From contig DASVWG010000057.1 in assembly GCA_036389695.1 (NCBI GenBank), positions 1 to 29,872 of the forward strand: a stretch of 29,872 bases of DNA. The letters are read 5' to 3'. Shown in pieces: positions 1 to 8,395 of this stretch. Position 1 is the first letter of the stretch, and each line of letters starts with the position of its first letter. The position numbers were made by a program, and so were the translations under genes. The notes beneath the pieces are model-generated. The model was given only the letters and a program-made list of their open reading frames with translations, was not told where the DNA came from and ran no database searches. This DNA is from JALZHR01 sp036389695 (GTDB lineage: Bacteria > Acidobacteriota > Blastocatellia > Pyrinomonadales > Pyrinomonadaceae).

Positions 1-1523
1 TCCTGCTCGATTGTCAAAAGCGCGCGAAATACGGAAGCTGTCGCCAGCGATTCAAAATCCGTCTCTTCGAGCTGCGGCAGAATTATCGCGCGCAGCTCAG
101 CATCGTGAATAATAAATTCCAGAAGACGCTGTTCGGCGACCGTCAGGCGTGCCTGCATCGTGCGCGAGACGGTTTTGCGAATCGTGCCCGCGTCGACGTG
201 CGCGCCGAGCTTGACCGTTTTCCACAAATCGCGTTTCAAAACCGCGTCTTCGACCCGCAGATAGTTCATTGCCTGGTCGAAAGATTCGCGTTTTTGAATC
301 GAATTGCGAACAGCCGAAATAACGGGCAGCACATCCTCGATTGCGTCGGCTTTTTGCTTCGGCAATGCGAGATTGCGCTCCCGCGTCGCATTTTCCAGAA
401 CGAATTGGAGATAGGGGAAAGCGTTGCCTCTTTGAATGTTATAGCTGTCAACGCCGTTTGCGCGGATAAAATCGTCAGGGTCCTGCCCGTCCGGTAAAAC
501 TAAAACTTTAATCTCGAAGTCTTCCGCCAACAGAGTTTCGATAGCTCTTCTCGCCGCTTTCACGCCAGCACTATCTCCATCATAGTTCACAACTATTTTA
601 CGCGCAAACCTGCCCAGAAGTTTCGCCTGCTGCGGCGTAAAAGCCGTTCCGAGACTGGCGACCGCATTATGCACGCCCGCCTGATACAAAGCGATTAAAT
701 CCAGATAGCCTTCGACCAGAATCGCAAATTTTTTCTGGCGAATGTCTTCCTTGTCCTGAAAAAGCCCGTAAAGATGCTCGCCCTTGATATAAGCCGGAGT
801 TTCGGGCGAATTCAGATATTTCGGCTCGCCTTTGTCGAGAATCCGCGCGCCGAAAGCAATCGGCTTTCCGTTGACGTCCAGGACGGGAAACATCACGCGC
901 CCGCGAAAACGGTCGTAAACTCGTTTTTTTTCTTCATTAATGGAAACCAGACCGCTCTGCTCGATTAATTTTTCGTCCGCGCCTTTCGATTTCAAGTGCG
1001 ACATCAGCGCGTCCCAGCTGTCGGGCGCGTAGCCGATGCGAAAATTTTTCCGTGTTTCGTCCGAAATGCCGCGTTTTTCCAGATATTCGCGCGCTTGTTT
1101 GCCGACGTTTTCCTGCAAATGATTTTCCCAGAATTCGAGCGCAAACTGGTTTAATTCGATAACCGCATCGGCAATCTTTTTTTCGGCTTCTTTTTTCTTT
1201 TTGACCTGCTCGAATTTTTTATCGTCAACCGGCGCGGGCAAGGGAACGCCTGACGTTTCCGCGACTTTTTTTATCGCTTCGGGAAAAGTCAAGCCTTCGA
1301 TTTCCATTAAGAAACTAAAGGCGTTGCCGCCTTTTCCGCAGCCGAAACATTTGTAAAAACCCTTCGCCGGATTGACGGAAAACGAAGGCGTTTTTTCCTG
1401 GTGGAACGGACAGCAGCCCATCCAGTTCGCGCCTTTTTTCTTGAGCGGCGCGTAAGGTTCGATAATCCGCACGAGGTCGGCGCGCTGGCGCAGCTCTTCG
1501 ATGAAATATTCGGGATAGCGCAT
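1..1523 (-). CDS. dnaG: DNA primase DnaG (3' end beyond the left edge)
   Basis: DnaG makes the RNA primers for replication. About 507 residues are visible and the frame is open to base 1, so the C-terminal DnaB-binding end is missing. The N-terminal zinc ribbon is clear: CCPFHQEKTPSFSV followed by CFGCGKGG. The catalytic RNA-polymerase/TOPRIM core follows, with YDRFRGRVMFPV, the segment ILVEGYLDLIALYQAG with its catalytic Glu, and VVNYDGDSAGVKAARR with the metal-binding DGD. The start is the ATG at 1523, which opens MRYPEYFIEELRQRADLV, a normal primase N-terminus; only a weak GAAG sits upstream. It starts 23 nt after the stop of the secreted-protein gene and is probably cotranscribed with it. 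In many bacteria rpoD follows dnaG, but that would lie outside the window. Identification is certain; only the C-terminal end is unseen. Confidence 0.97.
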   Translation of the reverse strand, partial: MRYPEYFIEELRQRADLVRIIEPYAPLKKKGANWMGCCPFHQEKTPSFSVNPAKGFYKCFGCGKGGNAFSFLMEIEGLTFPEAIKKVAETSGVPLPAPVDDKKFEQVKKKKEAEKKIADAVIELNQFALEFWENHLQENVGKQAREYLEKRGISDETRKNFRIGYAPDSWDALMSHLKSKGADEKLIEQSGLVSINEEKKRVYDRFRGRVMFPVLDVNGKPIAFGARILDKGEPKYLNSPETPAYIKGEHLYGLFQDKEDIRQKKFAILVEGYLDLIALYQAGVHNAVASLGTAFTPQQAKLLGRFARKIVVNYDGDSAGVKAARRAIETLLAEDFEIKVLVLPDGQDPDDFIRANGVDSYNIQRGNAFPYLQFVLENATRERNLALPKQKADAIEDVLPVISAVRNSIQKRESFDQAMNYLRVEDAVLKRDLWKTVKLGAHVDAGTIRKTVSRTMQARLTVAEQRLLEFIIHDAELRAIILPQLEETDFESLATASVFRALLTIEQ

Positions 1524-1546
1524 CAATCTTCAATCAAAAAATGAGT

Positions 1547-2548
1547 TTACCAAAAAAATGAGCCGATTTGAGTTTTAACTTTTAAGCCTGATTTTATTTT
1601 CGGGCAGACAATCTCGTTTGAATCGTCGCCGAAACAGATTTCGTTTTTGTCGTCGTTCAAGCCTCTGACGAGGACGCCGACGGCGCTGGTCTGATTAACC
1701 TGTAAAATGTACACGGAATCTTCAATTTCCGGAACGTCCAAAGTTAATCCTTTTTTCAAGCCTTTGTTTTTGCCCGCGCCGATGGTCACGTAATAAAACG
1801 CGGTTTCGGCATTATAGAACCTATCGCCGAGTTCTTTTTCCTTCTCGATTGCGCGTTTGCTGACGGACGTGATTCGGGTTTCAACCGGCTGTCGCTGAAG
1901 CTTTTTATATTTGTCCGGAAACTCGGGCAAGCCGACAAACGGTTTTTCAAAATCGCCCCGATACCAATGGTCTATCCATTTATCATAATTTTCATCGTCC
2001 GTCTTTTCCGGTCTGAGATAAATTCCGACCGCTTTTTCCGCGAAAGCCGAAAGCGCCGATTCTTCGACTAAAAAACGATGCTCGCCCCATTTTACTTTGA
2101 CGTATTTCGACGCGGCTGGCTCAGCCGAAGAATTATCCGCGCGTTCGGATAAAATTTGAATGTAATCCGGCGTCTCGACGATTTTGCCGTAATCGACAAA
2201 GCGCAGCTCGGGCAGGCAGGTGTAGATGTAGAAATTGACGAAGCCCGCGTTCTTCTGCCATCGAAACTGCGAAAACCCGACCGTTTCTTCGTAGGCGTGC
2301 GAATATATTCCTTCCCATTCGTCTTTAAATCCGGCGTCTTTCATCAAATCGAGTTTCTCTTTGAATTTTGCCAGGTCTTCTTTCGAATACCGGTCATAGC
2401 GATGATAAAGCCGCGAATCGCCAAATATTTTATATTCCGTCCACAGCCAATTTTCGGTCGGCTGCGCGTCGTCGGAGTTTTGCCCGAAACTAATGTGCGC
2501 AAAGGCGAATAAAATCAATAAAGCGAAAAAGATTTTTTGCAGTTTCAT
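1547..2548 (-). CDS. Secreted protein of unknown function
   Basis: I do not recognise this family. The 333-residue product begins MKLQKIFFALLILFAFAHISFGQ, a standard Sec signal peptide with cleavage probably after the Gly/Gln near residue 23, so it is predicted to be periplasmic or exported. The mature part is rich in aromatic and charged residues (WLWTEYKIFGDSRLYHRYDRY, WIDHWYRG). It shows no catalytic motif, no further membrane helix and no repeat that I can detect. Near the C-terminus the only two cysteines, in EICFGDD and EIVCPKI, lie about 10 residues apart and could form a disulfide. The ATG at 2548 is the natural start because it places the signal peptide correctly. It sits 60 nt after the deacetylase-like gene and 23 nt before dnaG, on the same strand. 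Confidence 0.8.
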   Translation of the reverse strand: MKLQKIFFALLILFAFAHISFGQNSDDAQPTENWLWTEYKIFGDSRLYHRYDRYSKEDLAKFKEKLDLMKDAGFKDEWEGIYSHAYEETVGFSQFRWQKNAGFVNFYIYTCLPELRFVDYGKIVETPDYIQILSERADNSSAEPAASKYVKVKWGEHRFLVEESALSAFAEKAVGIYLRPEKTDDENYDKWIDHWYRGDFEKPFVGLPEFPDKYKKLQRQPVETRITSVSKRAIEKEKELGDRFYNAETAFYYVTIGAGKNKGLKKGLTLDVPEIEDSVYILQVNQTSAVGVLVRGLNDDKNEICFGDDSNEIVCPKIKSGLKVKTQIGSFFW

Positions 2549-2608
2549 AGCTTTGTCTCCGGCGATTTCGTCTTGAGACGCATTATAACGCTAAACCGTC
2601 GATTTGGA

Positions 2609-3550
2609 TTAATAATTTACGTTTTTCGCCAAAACTTTATCTTGCGGGAAAAATACTTTTTTGACGGCGCGAATCGTGTTCGAGTGAATCTCGACCGTGT
2701 CGTTAATGTCGAGCGCGTAGCCGCCGCTCATCGTGGTCACGATTGGAACTTCGCGCTCGCGGGCGTATTCGAGAACCATTTCGTCGCGCCGGCGCAAGCC
2801 TTCTTTGGTCAGCTTTAAGCGTCCGAGCTTGTCTTTTTCGAACGGGTCAGCGCCGCCGAGATAGAAAACGAGGTCGGGATTATGCAGAAACACGCGCGGC
2901 AGGGCTTCTTGCAAAATTTCAAGAAATTCCGCGTCGCCCGTGCCGTCCGGAAGTTCGAGGTCGAGCGTCGATTGCTCTTTGTGCAGCGGATAATTTTTCG
3001 CGCCGTGCATCGAAAAAGTGAAAACTTCGGGCGAGTTTTGAAAGATAAACGCCGTTCCGTTGCCTTGATGCACGTCGCAGTCGATGATTAAAAACTTTTC
3101 CGCCAGTTTTTCTTTTTGCAGGACTTTGATGGCGACGGCGACGTCGTTTAAAACGCAGAAGCCTTCGCCGCGGTCGGGAAAAGCGTGATGCGTTCCGCCC
3201 GCGAGATTTGACGAAACATTATTTGCAAGCGCGTGACGCGCGGCGTTGATAGTGCCGGAAGTCGCTAAAAGAGAACGGCGCACGAGCGATTTTGACCACG
3301 GCAAGCCGAGCCGTCGAATTTCCTTCGCCGTCAATTCGCCGTCGATTAAACGCTTTACATAATCTTCGGTGTGAACAAGCAGAACGTCTTCGACGGCGGC
3401 AGGCTCAGGCTCGCTGATTTCTTCTTTTTGCAGAGTTCCTTCGGCAAGCAGTTTGTCTCTGACCAGCTCGAATTTTTTAATCGGAAAAACGTGATTTTCG
3501 CCGATGTCGGCGTAATAATACGGCGAATAGAAAATGCGGTAAGAATGCAT
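2609..3550 (-). CDS. Histone deacetylase-family (AcuC/Aph/HDAC fold) hydrolase
   Basis: A Zn-dependent deacetylase of the arginase/HDAC fold, 313 residues, about the size of the single-domain bacterial members. Visible active-site elements are the His-His dyad in AGGTHHAFPDRGEGFCVLND (H121, H122), the zinc ligands in IIDCDVHQGNG (D159, H161) and GGADPFEKD (D235), and the transition-state Tyr in MSGGYA (Y278). The HHAFPDRGEGFCVLND form resembles HDAC11-like/class IV and bacterial acetylpolyamine-type members more than class I. Known substrates in the family are acetylated lysines, acetylpolyamines and acetoin-related compounds; the sequence does not say which applies here. No signal peptide is present, so it is cytoplasmic. 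The ATG at 3550 has no clear Shine-Dalgarno; instead an octamer repeat lies just upstream. It leads an apparent minus-strand unit with the secreted protein and dnaG. Confidence 0.93.
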   Translation of the reverse strand: MHSYRIFYSPYYYADIGENHVFPIKKFELVRDKLLAEGTLQKEEISEPEPAAVEDVLLVHTEDYVKRLIDGELTAKEIRRLGLPWSKSLVRRSLLATSGTINAARHALANNVSSNLAGGTHHAFPDRGEGFCVLNDVAVAIKVLQKEKLAEKFLIIDCDVHQGNGTAFIFQNSPEVFTFSMHGAKNYPLHKEQSTLDLELPDGTGDAEFLEILQEALPRVFLHNPDLVFYLGGADPFEKDKLGRLKLTKEGLRRRDEMVLEYAREREVPIVTTMSGGYALDINDTVEIHSNTIRAVKKVFFPQDKVLAKNVNY

Positions 3551-3560
3551 TAAGAAATTT

Positions 3561-3594
3561 TAACGCGAAGGCGCAAAGACACAAAGACGCAAGG
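3561..3594. repeat. Short octamer tandem repeat upstream of the HDAC-like gene
   Basis: On the minus strand this reads TTGCGTCT TTGTGTCT TTGCGCCT TCGCG, four near-identical 8-nt units ending about 10 nt before the deacetylase start codon. It occupies the place where a ribosome binding site would be expected. No function is evident. Confidence 0.7.
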
Positions 3595-3616
3595 AAAAAT
3601 AATTTAATTCCTTATC

Positions 3617-3646
3617 CAATCGCAAATCTAAAATCTAAAATCGGAA
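3617..3646. repeat. Single arm of an AAAATCT heptamer array
   Basis: The run CCAATCGCAAATCTAAAATC and its continuation is the same 7-nt unit (AAAATCT) that forms inverted pairs around surE and pcm, but only one arm is present here. It lies in the gap between the deacetylase gene and the FtsB-like gene. Confidence 0.7.
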
Positions 3647-3665
3647 ATTCTTTTAGGAAGGTGGT

Positions 3666-3813
3666 GCGGCTCGTGTTCGGGAAACACGAGCCGCGAAATT
3701 GGCGGAAGGGACAGACTGTTGGCAGCGCGGAGCAGATAGGCAAAAGGCAGTTGTTTTACGGGCAGGTAGTGTGCCGGCGAATTAAACACTCCGCAAGTTT
3801 AATTCGTCGGCAC
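3666..3813. other. Two strong hairpins bracketing a 76-nt spacer
   Basis: Hairpin one (3666-3694) has a perfect 12-bp stem, GCGGCTCGTGTT with AACACGAGCCGC, and a 5-nt loop. Hairpin two (3771-3787 with 3797-3813) pairs 16 of 17 positions plus one G-U, and it contains the stop codon of the FtsB-like gene. Neither is followed by a T-run on either strand, so a simple intrinsic terminator is not supported. On the minus strand the spacer is a degenerate CTGCCTT/TTGCCTA-type heptamer. It could be an RNA processing or stability element, a small RNA, or another member of the local repeat families. Confidence 0.5.
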
Positions 3814-4149
3814 GGAAACTTTCTCATTCGAGACGAGAACTTTGTCATTCGGACGACTCATTCCCAGACGGCGCGCTTCGCGCTCAATCATGGCTTTGTC
3901 GGTCTTAATCTGTTGAATCTCTTCTTGCAGCGCCGAATTTTCGGTTGTCAATTGATTAACTTCGGTATTCAAAATCTGATGCTGCTGGATTTCCGCGCTC
4001 AGCTCGCCGTAGGCGCGAAAGTTGACGGTCAAACAAATCATCGAGCTTAAGGCGACTACGATGGCAAAGCCGAGCCAGGAATTTGCCTTCTCGCGTTTCG
4101 CGGATTGTGGACGCGTCCGTGTGCGCGCGTTTTTTGCTGGAATAAACAC
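3799..4149 (-). CDS. FtsB/DivIC-like septum formation initiator
   Basis: Small bitopic membrane protein of the divisome FtsB/DivIC type. After a short basic cytoplasmic tail (ARTRTRPQSAKREKANS) comes one transmembrane helix, WLGFAIVVALSSMICLTV. A periplasmic coiled coil follows (AEIQQHQILNTEVNQLTTEN, then EEIQQIKTDKAMIEREARRLGM), and the REARRLGM ending is typical of the family. I chose the GTG at 4149, 10 nt after the phosphohexomutase stop and preceded by GGGATAA, giving 116 residues. A GTG at 4209 would add 20 residues, overlap the upstream gene by 50 bp and give a Cys/Trp-rich start that does not look natural. Translational coupling with the mutase is likely. FtsB versus DivIC cannot be told apart from this alone. 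Confidence 0.85.
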   Translation of the reverse strand: MFIPAKNARTRTRPQSAKREKANSWLGFAIVVALSSMICLTVNFRAYGELSAEIQQHQILNTEVNQLTTENSALQEEIQQIKTDKAMIEREARRLGMSRPNDKVLVSNEKVSVPTN

Positions 4150-4159
4150 TGCGTTTGAA

Positions 4160-5551
4160 TTATCCCAATAAGTAGTTGCGACCTTGCTCAAGCAGCACCT
4201 CCAAATCACCCTGAGTATTAGCTTCGGCGTAAATCCGGACGAGCGGCTCGGTTCCCGAAGGACGCATCAGCATCCAGCTTCCGTCGGCGAAAATAAATTT
4301 CACGCCGTCCATCCGATTTATTTTTTCAATCCGGCGCTCGCCGATTTCGGTCGGCTCCTGCGCCAGTTTTTCTTTCAACTTTTCGGCAATTTCGGGCGTC
4401 AGTTTCACGCCGATTCTGCCTGATTCGAGTCGTCCGACTCTTTCAAATATTTCGTTTAACTGCGCGGTTAAACTCTTCCGTCTCACCGTGACCGCTTCGA
4501 TGGCTAAAAGACAAGCCAGAATTCCGTCCTTTTCGGGATAATGCCCGCGAATTGAGAGACCGGCGGATTCTTCACCGCCCAAAATAATCTCGTCTTTATT
4601 TATCAATTCGCCGATGTATTTAAAGCCGACCGGCGTTTCATAAACTTTCAAATTTCTGCTTTCGGCGACCCGGTCAACCAGATGCGACGTCGCGACGCTG
4701 CGGGCGATTCCCAAATTCCATCCGCGCGATTCCGCCAGATAATCGAATAAAATTGCAATGAGCTGGTTCGGCTCGATAAATGTGCCGTCCGCGTCGAGCA
4801 CGCCGAATCTGTCGCCGTCGCCGTCGGTCGCGACACCTAATAAACAACCGTTTTTCAAAACCGTCTCGCGAAGCTCGTCCAGATGACTCGCGCCCGGCTC
4901 CGGCGAGCGTCCGCCGAAGGTGACGTCGCGCCAGTCGTGAATCGTTTCGACCTCTAAACCATTGTCGCGCAGGATTTTATCCAGATAACCGCGACCTGTT
5001 CCCCAGAGCGCGTCGTAGGCGAATTTGCCTCTGCCCGCCGCGATTCGGTCAAAGCGAATCTTAGTTTTCAAATCGTCCAGATAAGCCGGACGCGCATCGT
5101 ATCTTTCAATCGTTCCGCCGTCTGCGTCCTGTGCGTGCGGCGTGTTTTGGATAATTTCTTCAATCCGCTTCGTGATTTCCGGCAGAGCGGGCGCGCCGTC
5201 GGCGGTCGAAAACTTGATGCCCTGATATTCGGGCGGATTGTGCGACGCCGTAAAATTTATCCCGCCTGCCGCCTTCTCTGTCAGAATTGCGTGGGAGATG
5301 GTCGGCGTCGGGGTTGGATTTTCACAGAGCAGAACTCGAAAACCTTTTTTTTTTGCAATCTCGGCGGCGACGCCGGTAAATTTTTCGCCCATAAAGCGCG
5401 AATCGTGACCGACAATTAATGTCTGCTGCGCGTCACCGAAATGCTCTTTCAAATACTGGCAGATTGCTTCCGTTACTTTCTTGACATTCGCAAAGGTGAA
5501 TTCATCGGCTATGATAGCTCTCCAACCTGACGTCCCGAAGCGAATGGTCAT
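4160..5551 (-). CDS. Phosphoglucomutase/phosphomannomutase (alpha-D-phosphohexomutase family)
   Basis: A cytoplasmic enzyme interconverting hexose 1- and 6-phosphates for envelope or storage sugar synthesis. All four family signatures are present in a 463-residue protein of normal length. The phosphoserine loop is TASHNPPEYQGIKF with S103. The Mg-binding loop is TDGDGDRFGV (D243, D245, D247). The sugar-binding loop is GGEESAGLSIRGHYPEKDG near 326-343. The phosphate-binding loop near the C-terminus is RPSGTEPLVRIYAE. The N-terminus MTIRFGTSGWR is characteristic, which supports the ATG at 5551. The motifs do not separate glucose, mannose and glucosamine specificity; GlmM is less likely because its usual GTDGxRG start is replaced by FGTSGWR. 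It is followed closely by the FtsB-like gene. Confidence 0.93.
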   Translation of the reverse strand: MTIRFGTSGWRAIIADEFTFANVKKVTEAICQYLKEHFGDAQQTLIVGHDSRFMGEKFTGVAAEIAKKKGFRVLLCENPTPTPTISHAILTEKAAGGINFTASHNPPEYQGIKFSTADGAPALPEITKRIEEIIQNTPHAQDADGGTIERYDARPAYLDDLKTKIRFDRIAAGRGKFAYDALWGTGRGYLDKILRDNGLEVETIHDWRDVTFGGRSPEPGASHLDELRETVLKNGCLLGVATDGDGDRFGVLDADGTFIEPNQLIAILFDYLAESRGWNLGIARSVATSHLVDRVAESRNLKVYETPVGFKYIGELINKDEIILGGEESAGLSIRGHYPEKDGILACLLAIEAVTVRRKSLTAQLNEIFERVGRLESGRIGVKLTPEIAEKLKEKLAQEPTEIGERRIEKINRMDGVKFIFADGSWMLMRPSGTEPLVRIYAEANTQGDLEVLLEQGRNYLLG

Positions 5552-6268
5552 AATTTTACTTGCGAAAGTATAGTTGCTACTGCTTCCCTTTGGTTTACCG
5601 CTTTGTACTTCTTAATATGGGACTTGCCTGAACCTTGGAATTTCTATTAGTATTACCTTGAAGGTGAAACAAAATTTAGCATAATGGAAAACTCTTTGTA
5701 AAGAAATTTCTTTGAAGATTAAATCCTTTGTTTTCAACACATTGCTAAAAATCCTTCAAGTAAACGTTAAGCTGACTGCTTAAAGATGAACAAAAGGTGA
5801 ACGAAAATCCGCAAATAATGCAAACCTCGTGTTTACTTGGCTAATACGCACAAATATTTAAATAAATACTTTTCCACATCTGTGGAAAAGTTAAGCAAAA
5901 GTTTAAATTGAAAACGGTTCTGTATAAAAAAGAGAGAATAGATAGGATTTCTTTTTGTGTCAAAAAGCTCGAAACAAAGCACTAACTATAAATTTGTGTC
6001 AGTGTGCTACAGATTTGGCGATGCCAGTTTAATCTTGAAAAGCTCGTAAATGCTCAAAACAAACAGTTTATTTCAAAAAACTCAATGGCATAACTATTGC
6101 TAACATATATAAATAGTTAAAGATGTTCTCTTCGCTCATTCATAATAACTTAATTAAAGGCAATTTAGTTTGATTAGGCAAAACAGGCATTGTTGTATAT
6201 AAGCGCGAGCGAGATTGAACATCGAATAAATTTTTTATATAAAGGCTTTCTTCCGGAGAAAAGAGAAT
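5552..6268. other. AT-rich 717-bp intergenic region between divergent genes
   Basis: This gap separates the divergent phosphohexomutase and radical SAM genes and is clearly more AT-rich than its surroundings. I find no convincing coding frame, tRNA or heptamer array in it. The best regulatory signal is a sigma-54-type site near its right end, listed separately. A promoter for the mutase must lie in its left part but I cannot pick one with confidence. Confidence 0.6.
6086..6101 (+). promoter_or_regulatory. Candidate sigma-54 (-24/-12) promoter for the radical SAM gene
   Basis: TGGCATAACTATTGCT fits the RpoN pattern TGGCAyr-N4-TTGCW, with the GG and GC dinucleotides at the required spacing. 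It points at the radical SAM gene and leaves a leader of roughly 155 nt. No enhancer-binding protein or rpoN gene is in the window, so this rests on the match alone. Confidence 0.5.
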
Positions 6269-8302
6269 ATGAGACCTATTAAACACGTCGAAAAAGGATT
6301 AACCGTCGTTGCAGGCGGAATTTTTAATGCTGTTCGCGCCGTTAATAAATATAAACCGAACCCGTCATTTACACCGAAATGGTCGGACAAACCTATTTTA
6401 AAATCGTGGCAGAAATCAAAGCCGACGCTCGGCTTCCCGCGCACGACCGACAGCCTCTGCCCGAACTGTGTCATTGAGGCACGCGAGGAAATTTTAAGCG
6501 GTAAACGCGAGGTTTCGACGCTTATTAATGAAAAGGTCGGCGAAATCAAAGCGCAGATTATCGAGCGCGACGGTCAAATCTGGATGATTAAAGACTGCCC
6601 GCAGCACGGGCATTTTGAAGATTTGATGGCGATTGACTCGGCGTTTCTGAAACACATCGAAACTTTGTTTCCCGGACGCGACATTCAATCGCATAACGAC
6701 GAAAAACTTCACAATCACGGAACTTCTTCAATTAAATACGGGCGCGGCGCGGTTTTGACGGTCGATTTGACGAACCGCTGCAATATGATGTGCGACCCGT
6801 GTTTTATGGACGCTAACCAGGTCGGCTTCGTTCACGAGCTTTCGATGGACGACGTCAAGGAAATTCTCGACAACGCTATTTCCATCAAGCCGCGCCGCCA
6901 GATGTCGGTTCAGTATTCGGGCGGCGAGCCTACCTTGTCGCCGCATTTTCTCGAAGCGGTTCGGTACGCGCGCAAAGTCGGTTACAACTCGGTGCAAGCC
7001 GCGACCAACGGCATCGAATTCGCCAAATCGAAAGAATTTTGCCGTCAGGCTGCCGAAGCCGGACTTCGCTTCGTCTACCTGCAATTTGACGGAATCGGCA
7101 ACGACGCCAACTCGCACCGCCAAATCGGCAATTTGTTCGATGTCAAGCTTCGCGCCATCAACAATCTGCACGAAGCGGGCGTCGATATTATTCTCGTGAC
7201 CACTTTGGTTAACGGTATTAATAACGACCAGGTCGGCTCGATTATTCGTTTCGCGCTGGACAACCCGAAAAAGATTTCGTTTATCGCGTTTCAGCCGGTT
7301 TCGTTTACGGGGCGCGACGAGCATATTACCGAGCAGCGCCGCTTGCAGCAGCGTTACACGTTGTCGCACCTGGCGCAGGACGTGCAGAAACAGGTCGGAA
7401 TTACCGAGCCGACGCGCGATTGGTTTCCGCTTTCATTGATGGGCGCGTTTGCCGATTTCGCCGACGTGGTTCACGGTCCCGATGCCGAATGGGGACAGGT
7501 TTCCTGCGGCTGTCACCCGAACTGCGGCGTCGGAACGGCGGTGATGGTTAATAAGGAAACGAAGGAAATGGCTCCCGTTCCGCAGTTTCTGAACATTCAG
7601 GGACTCGTGACGGATATGAAGCACATCACCGACACGAATCGCGGAAAATGGTTTTCGAATATTATGATGGGCTTGGCGTTGTTGAAAAACTACAACCCTT
7701 ACGGCTCGCCGCAGAGCCTGACGCTCGGCGGAATCCTGAAGAAATTCGATAAATCGTTTGGCTTAAGCGGAAAAGATTACGGCAAAGTCGGTCCCGACCG
7801 CACGCTGGAAGACATCGAAAAGCGCCGTCAAGACCCTTGGAACTTCCTTTTCATCGCGGGAATGTGGTTTCAGGATTTGTTCAACTACGATTTCCGCCGC
7901 ACCGAAATGTGCATTATCCCTTACGGCACGCAGGAAGGCGAAATTTCCTTCTGCGCGTATAACACGGGCATCGGCTGGCGCAATATCATCGAGCATATGC
8001 ACCAGAACGCGACCGTCGCGCAGTGGTATAAAGACCACGGTCGCCACGAAGTCTTCGCGCGCGGCAAACACGTCGAATTAGGCGAAACGGCGCACAGCCT
8101 CGTTTTGAACGAAGTCGATTTGCAGCGCCCGAACAAACCGGAAATGGAAGGACCGAAAACCGCCGCCGAAGAAATGCAGATGATGCGCAAGCTTTATCAG
8201 CAGATGGTGATGGAGAAAAACAACATCAAGGGCGAAAACCTCGTCCAAATCGGCGGCATCAAGCGCGAGAAAAAAGACAAAACCGAAACGGCTTCGGCTT
8301 AA
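6269..8302 (+). CDS. Radical SAM protein of the tetraether/membrane-spanning lipid synthase (Tes/MJ0619-like) type
   Basis: A 677-residue radical SAM enzyme. Residues 60-115 hold a zinc/iron-ribbon-like pair, LCPNC (64-67) and KDCPQHGHFEDL (110-117). The SAM-cluster motif is TNRCNMMCDPCF (C171, C175, C178), followed by QYSGGEPTLSPHFLEA (GGEP at 218-221), AATNGIEFA and FVYLQFDGI. The C-terminal half has further cysteines, SCGCHPNCGVG (413, 415, 419), MCIIPYGT (548) and ISFCAYNTGIGWR (562), suited to auxiliary clusters. This order, with CPxC plus CPxHG before the core and a C-terminal FCAYN, is as I remember archaeal Tes, which joins lipid tails by C-C bonds, and its bacterial homologues proposed to make membrane-spanning lipids. 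Acidobacteria make iso-diabolic acid by tail-to-tail coupling, so that is the inferred role. The ATG follows CCGGAGAAAAGAGAAT, a good ribosome site. It is monocistronic, closed by a terminator. The subfamily is likely; the product is inferred. Confidence 0.82.
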   Translation: MRPIKHVEKGLTVVAGGIFNAVRAVNKYKPNPSFTPKWSDKPILKSWQKSKPTLGFPRTTDSLCPNCVIEAREEILSGKREVSTLINEKVGEIKAQIIERDGQIWMIKDCPQHGHFEDLMAIDSAFLKHIETLFPGRDIQSHNDEKLHNHGTSSIKYGRGAVLTVDLTNRCNMMCDPCFMDANQVGFVHELSMDDVKEILDNAISIKPRRQMSVQYSGGEPTLSPHFLEAVRYARKVGYNSVQAATNGIEFAKSKEFCRQAAEAGLRFVYLQFDGIGNDANSHRQIGNLFDVKLRAINNLHEAGVDIILVTTLVNGINNDQVGSIIRFALDNPKKISFIAFQPVSFTGRDEHITEQRRLQQRYTLSHLAQDVQKQVGITEPTRDWFPLSLMGAFADFADVVHGPDAEWGQVSCGCHPNCGVGTAVMVNKETKEMAPVPQFLNIQGLVTDMKHITDTNRGKWFSNIMMGLALLKNYNPYGSPQSLTLGGILKKFDKSFGLSGKDYGKVGPDRTLEDIEKRRQDPWNFLFIAGMWFQDLFNYDFRRTEMCIIPYGTQEGEISFCAYNTGIGWRNIIEHMHQNATVAQWYKDHGRHEVFARGKHVELGETAHSLVLNEVDLQRPNKPEMEGPKTAAEEMQMMRKLYQQMVMEKNNIKGENLVQIGGIKREKKDKTETASA

Positions 8303-8327
8303 GCAGGGCGCTTTTTTATAAATAGAC

Positions 8328-8369
8328 AATCGCGGAAACGTTTGATTCAAACATTTCCGCGATTTTTTT
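8328..8369 (+). terminator. Rho-independent terminator after the radical SAM gene
   Basis: The stem AATCGCGGAAA...TTTCCGCGATT (8328-8363), extended by GTTTGA/TCAAAC, is followed by a run of seven T. It sits about 25 nt after the stop codon and works on the plus strand only. Confidence 0.88.
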
Positions 8370-8395
8370 ATTTTGCGTCTAATTGAGGCAGTAAA

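Noticed and set aside
3666..3813. RNase P, SRP or 6S RNA in the twin-hairpin gap
   Set aside because: None of the conserved core sequences of these RNAs can be found; the spacer looks like a degenerate heptamer repeat.
4150..4209. Longer FtsB-like start (GTG at 4209)
   Set aside because: It would overlap the mutase by 50 bp and add an atypical Cys/Trp-rich N-terminus; the GTG at 4149 has a suitable upstream GGGATAA.
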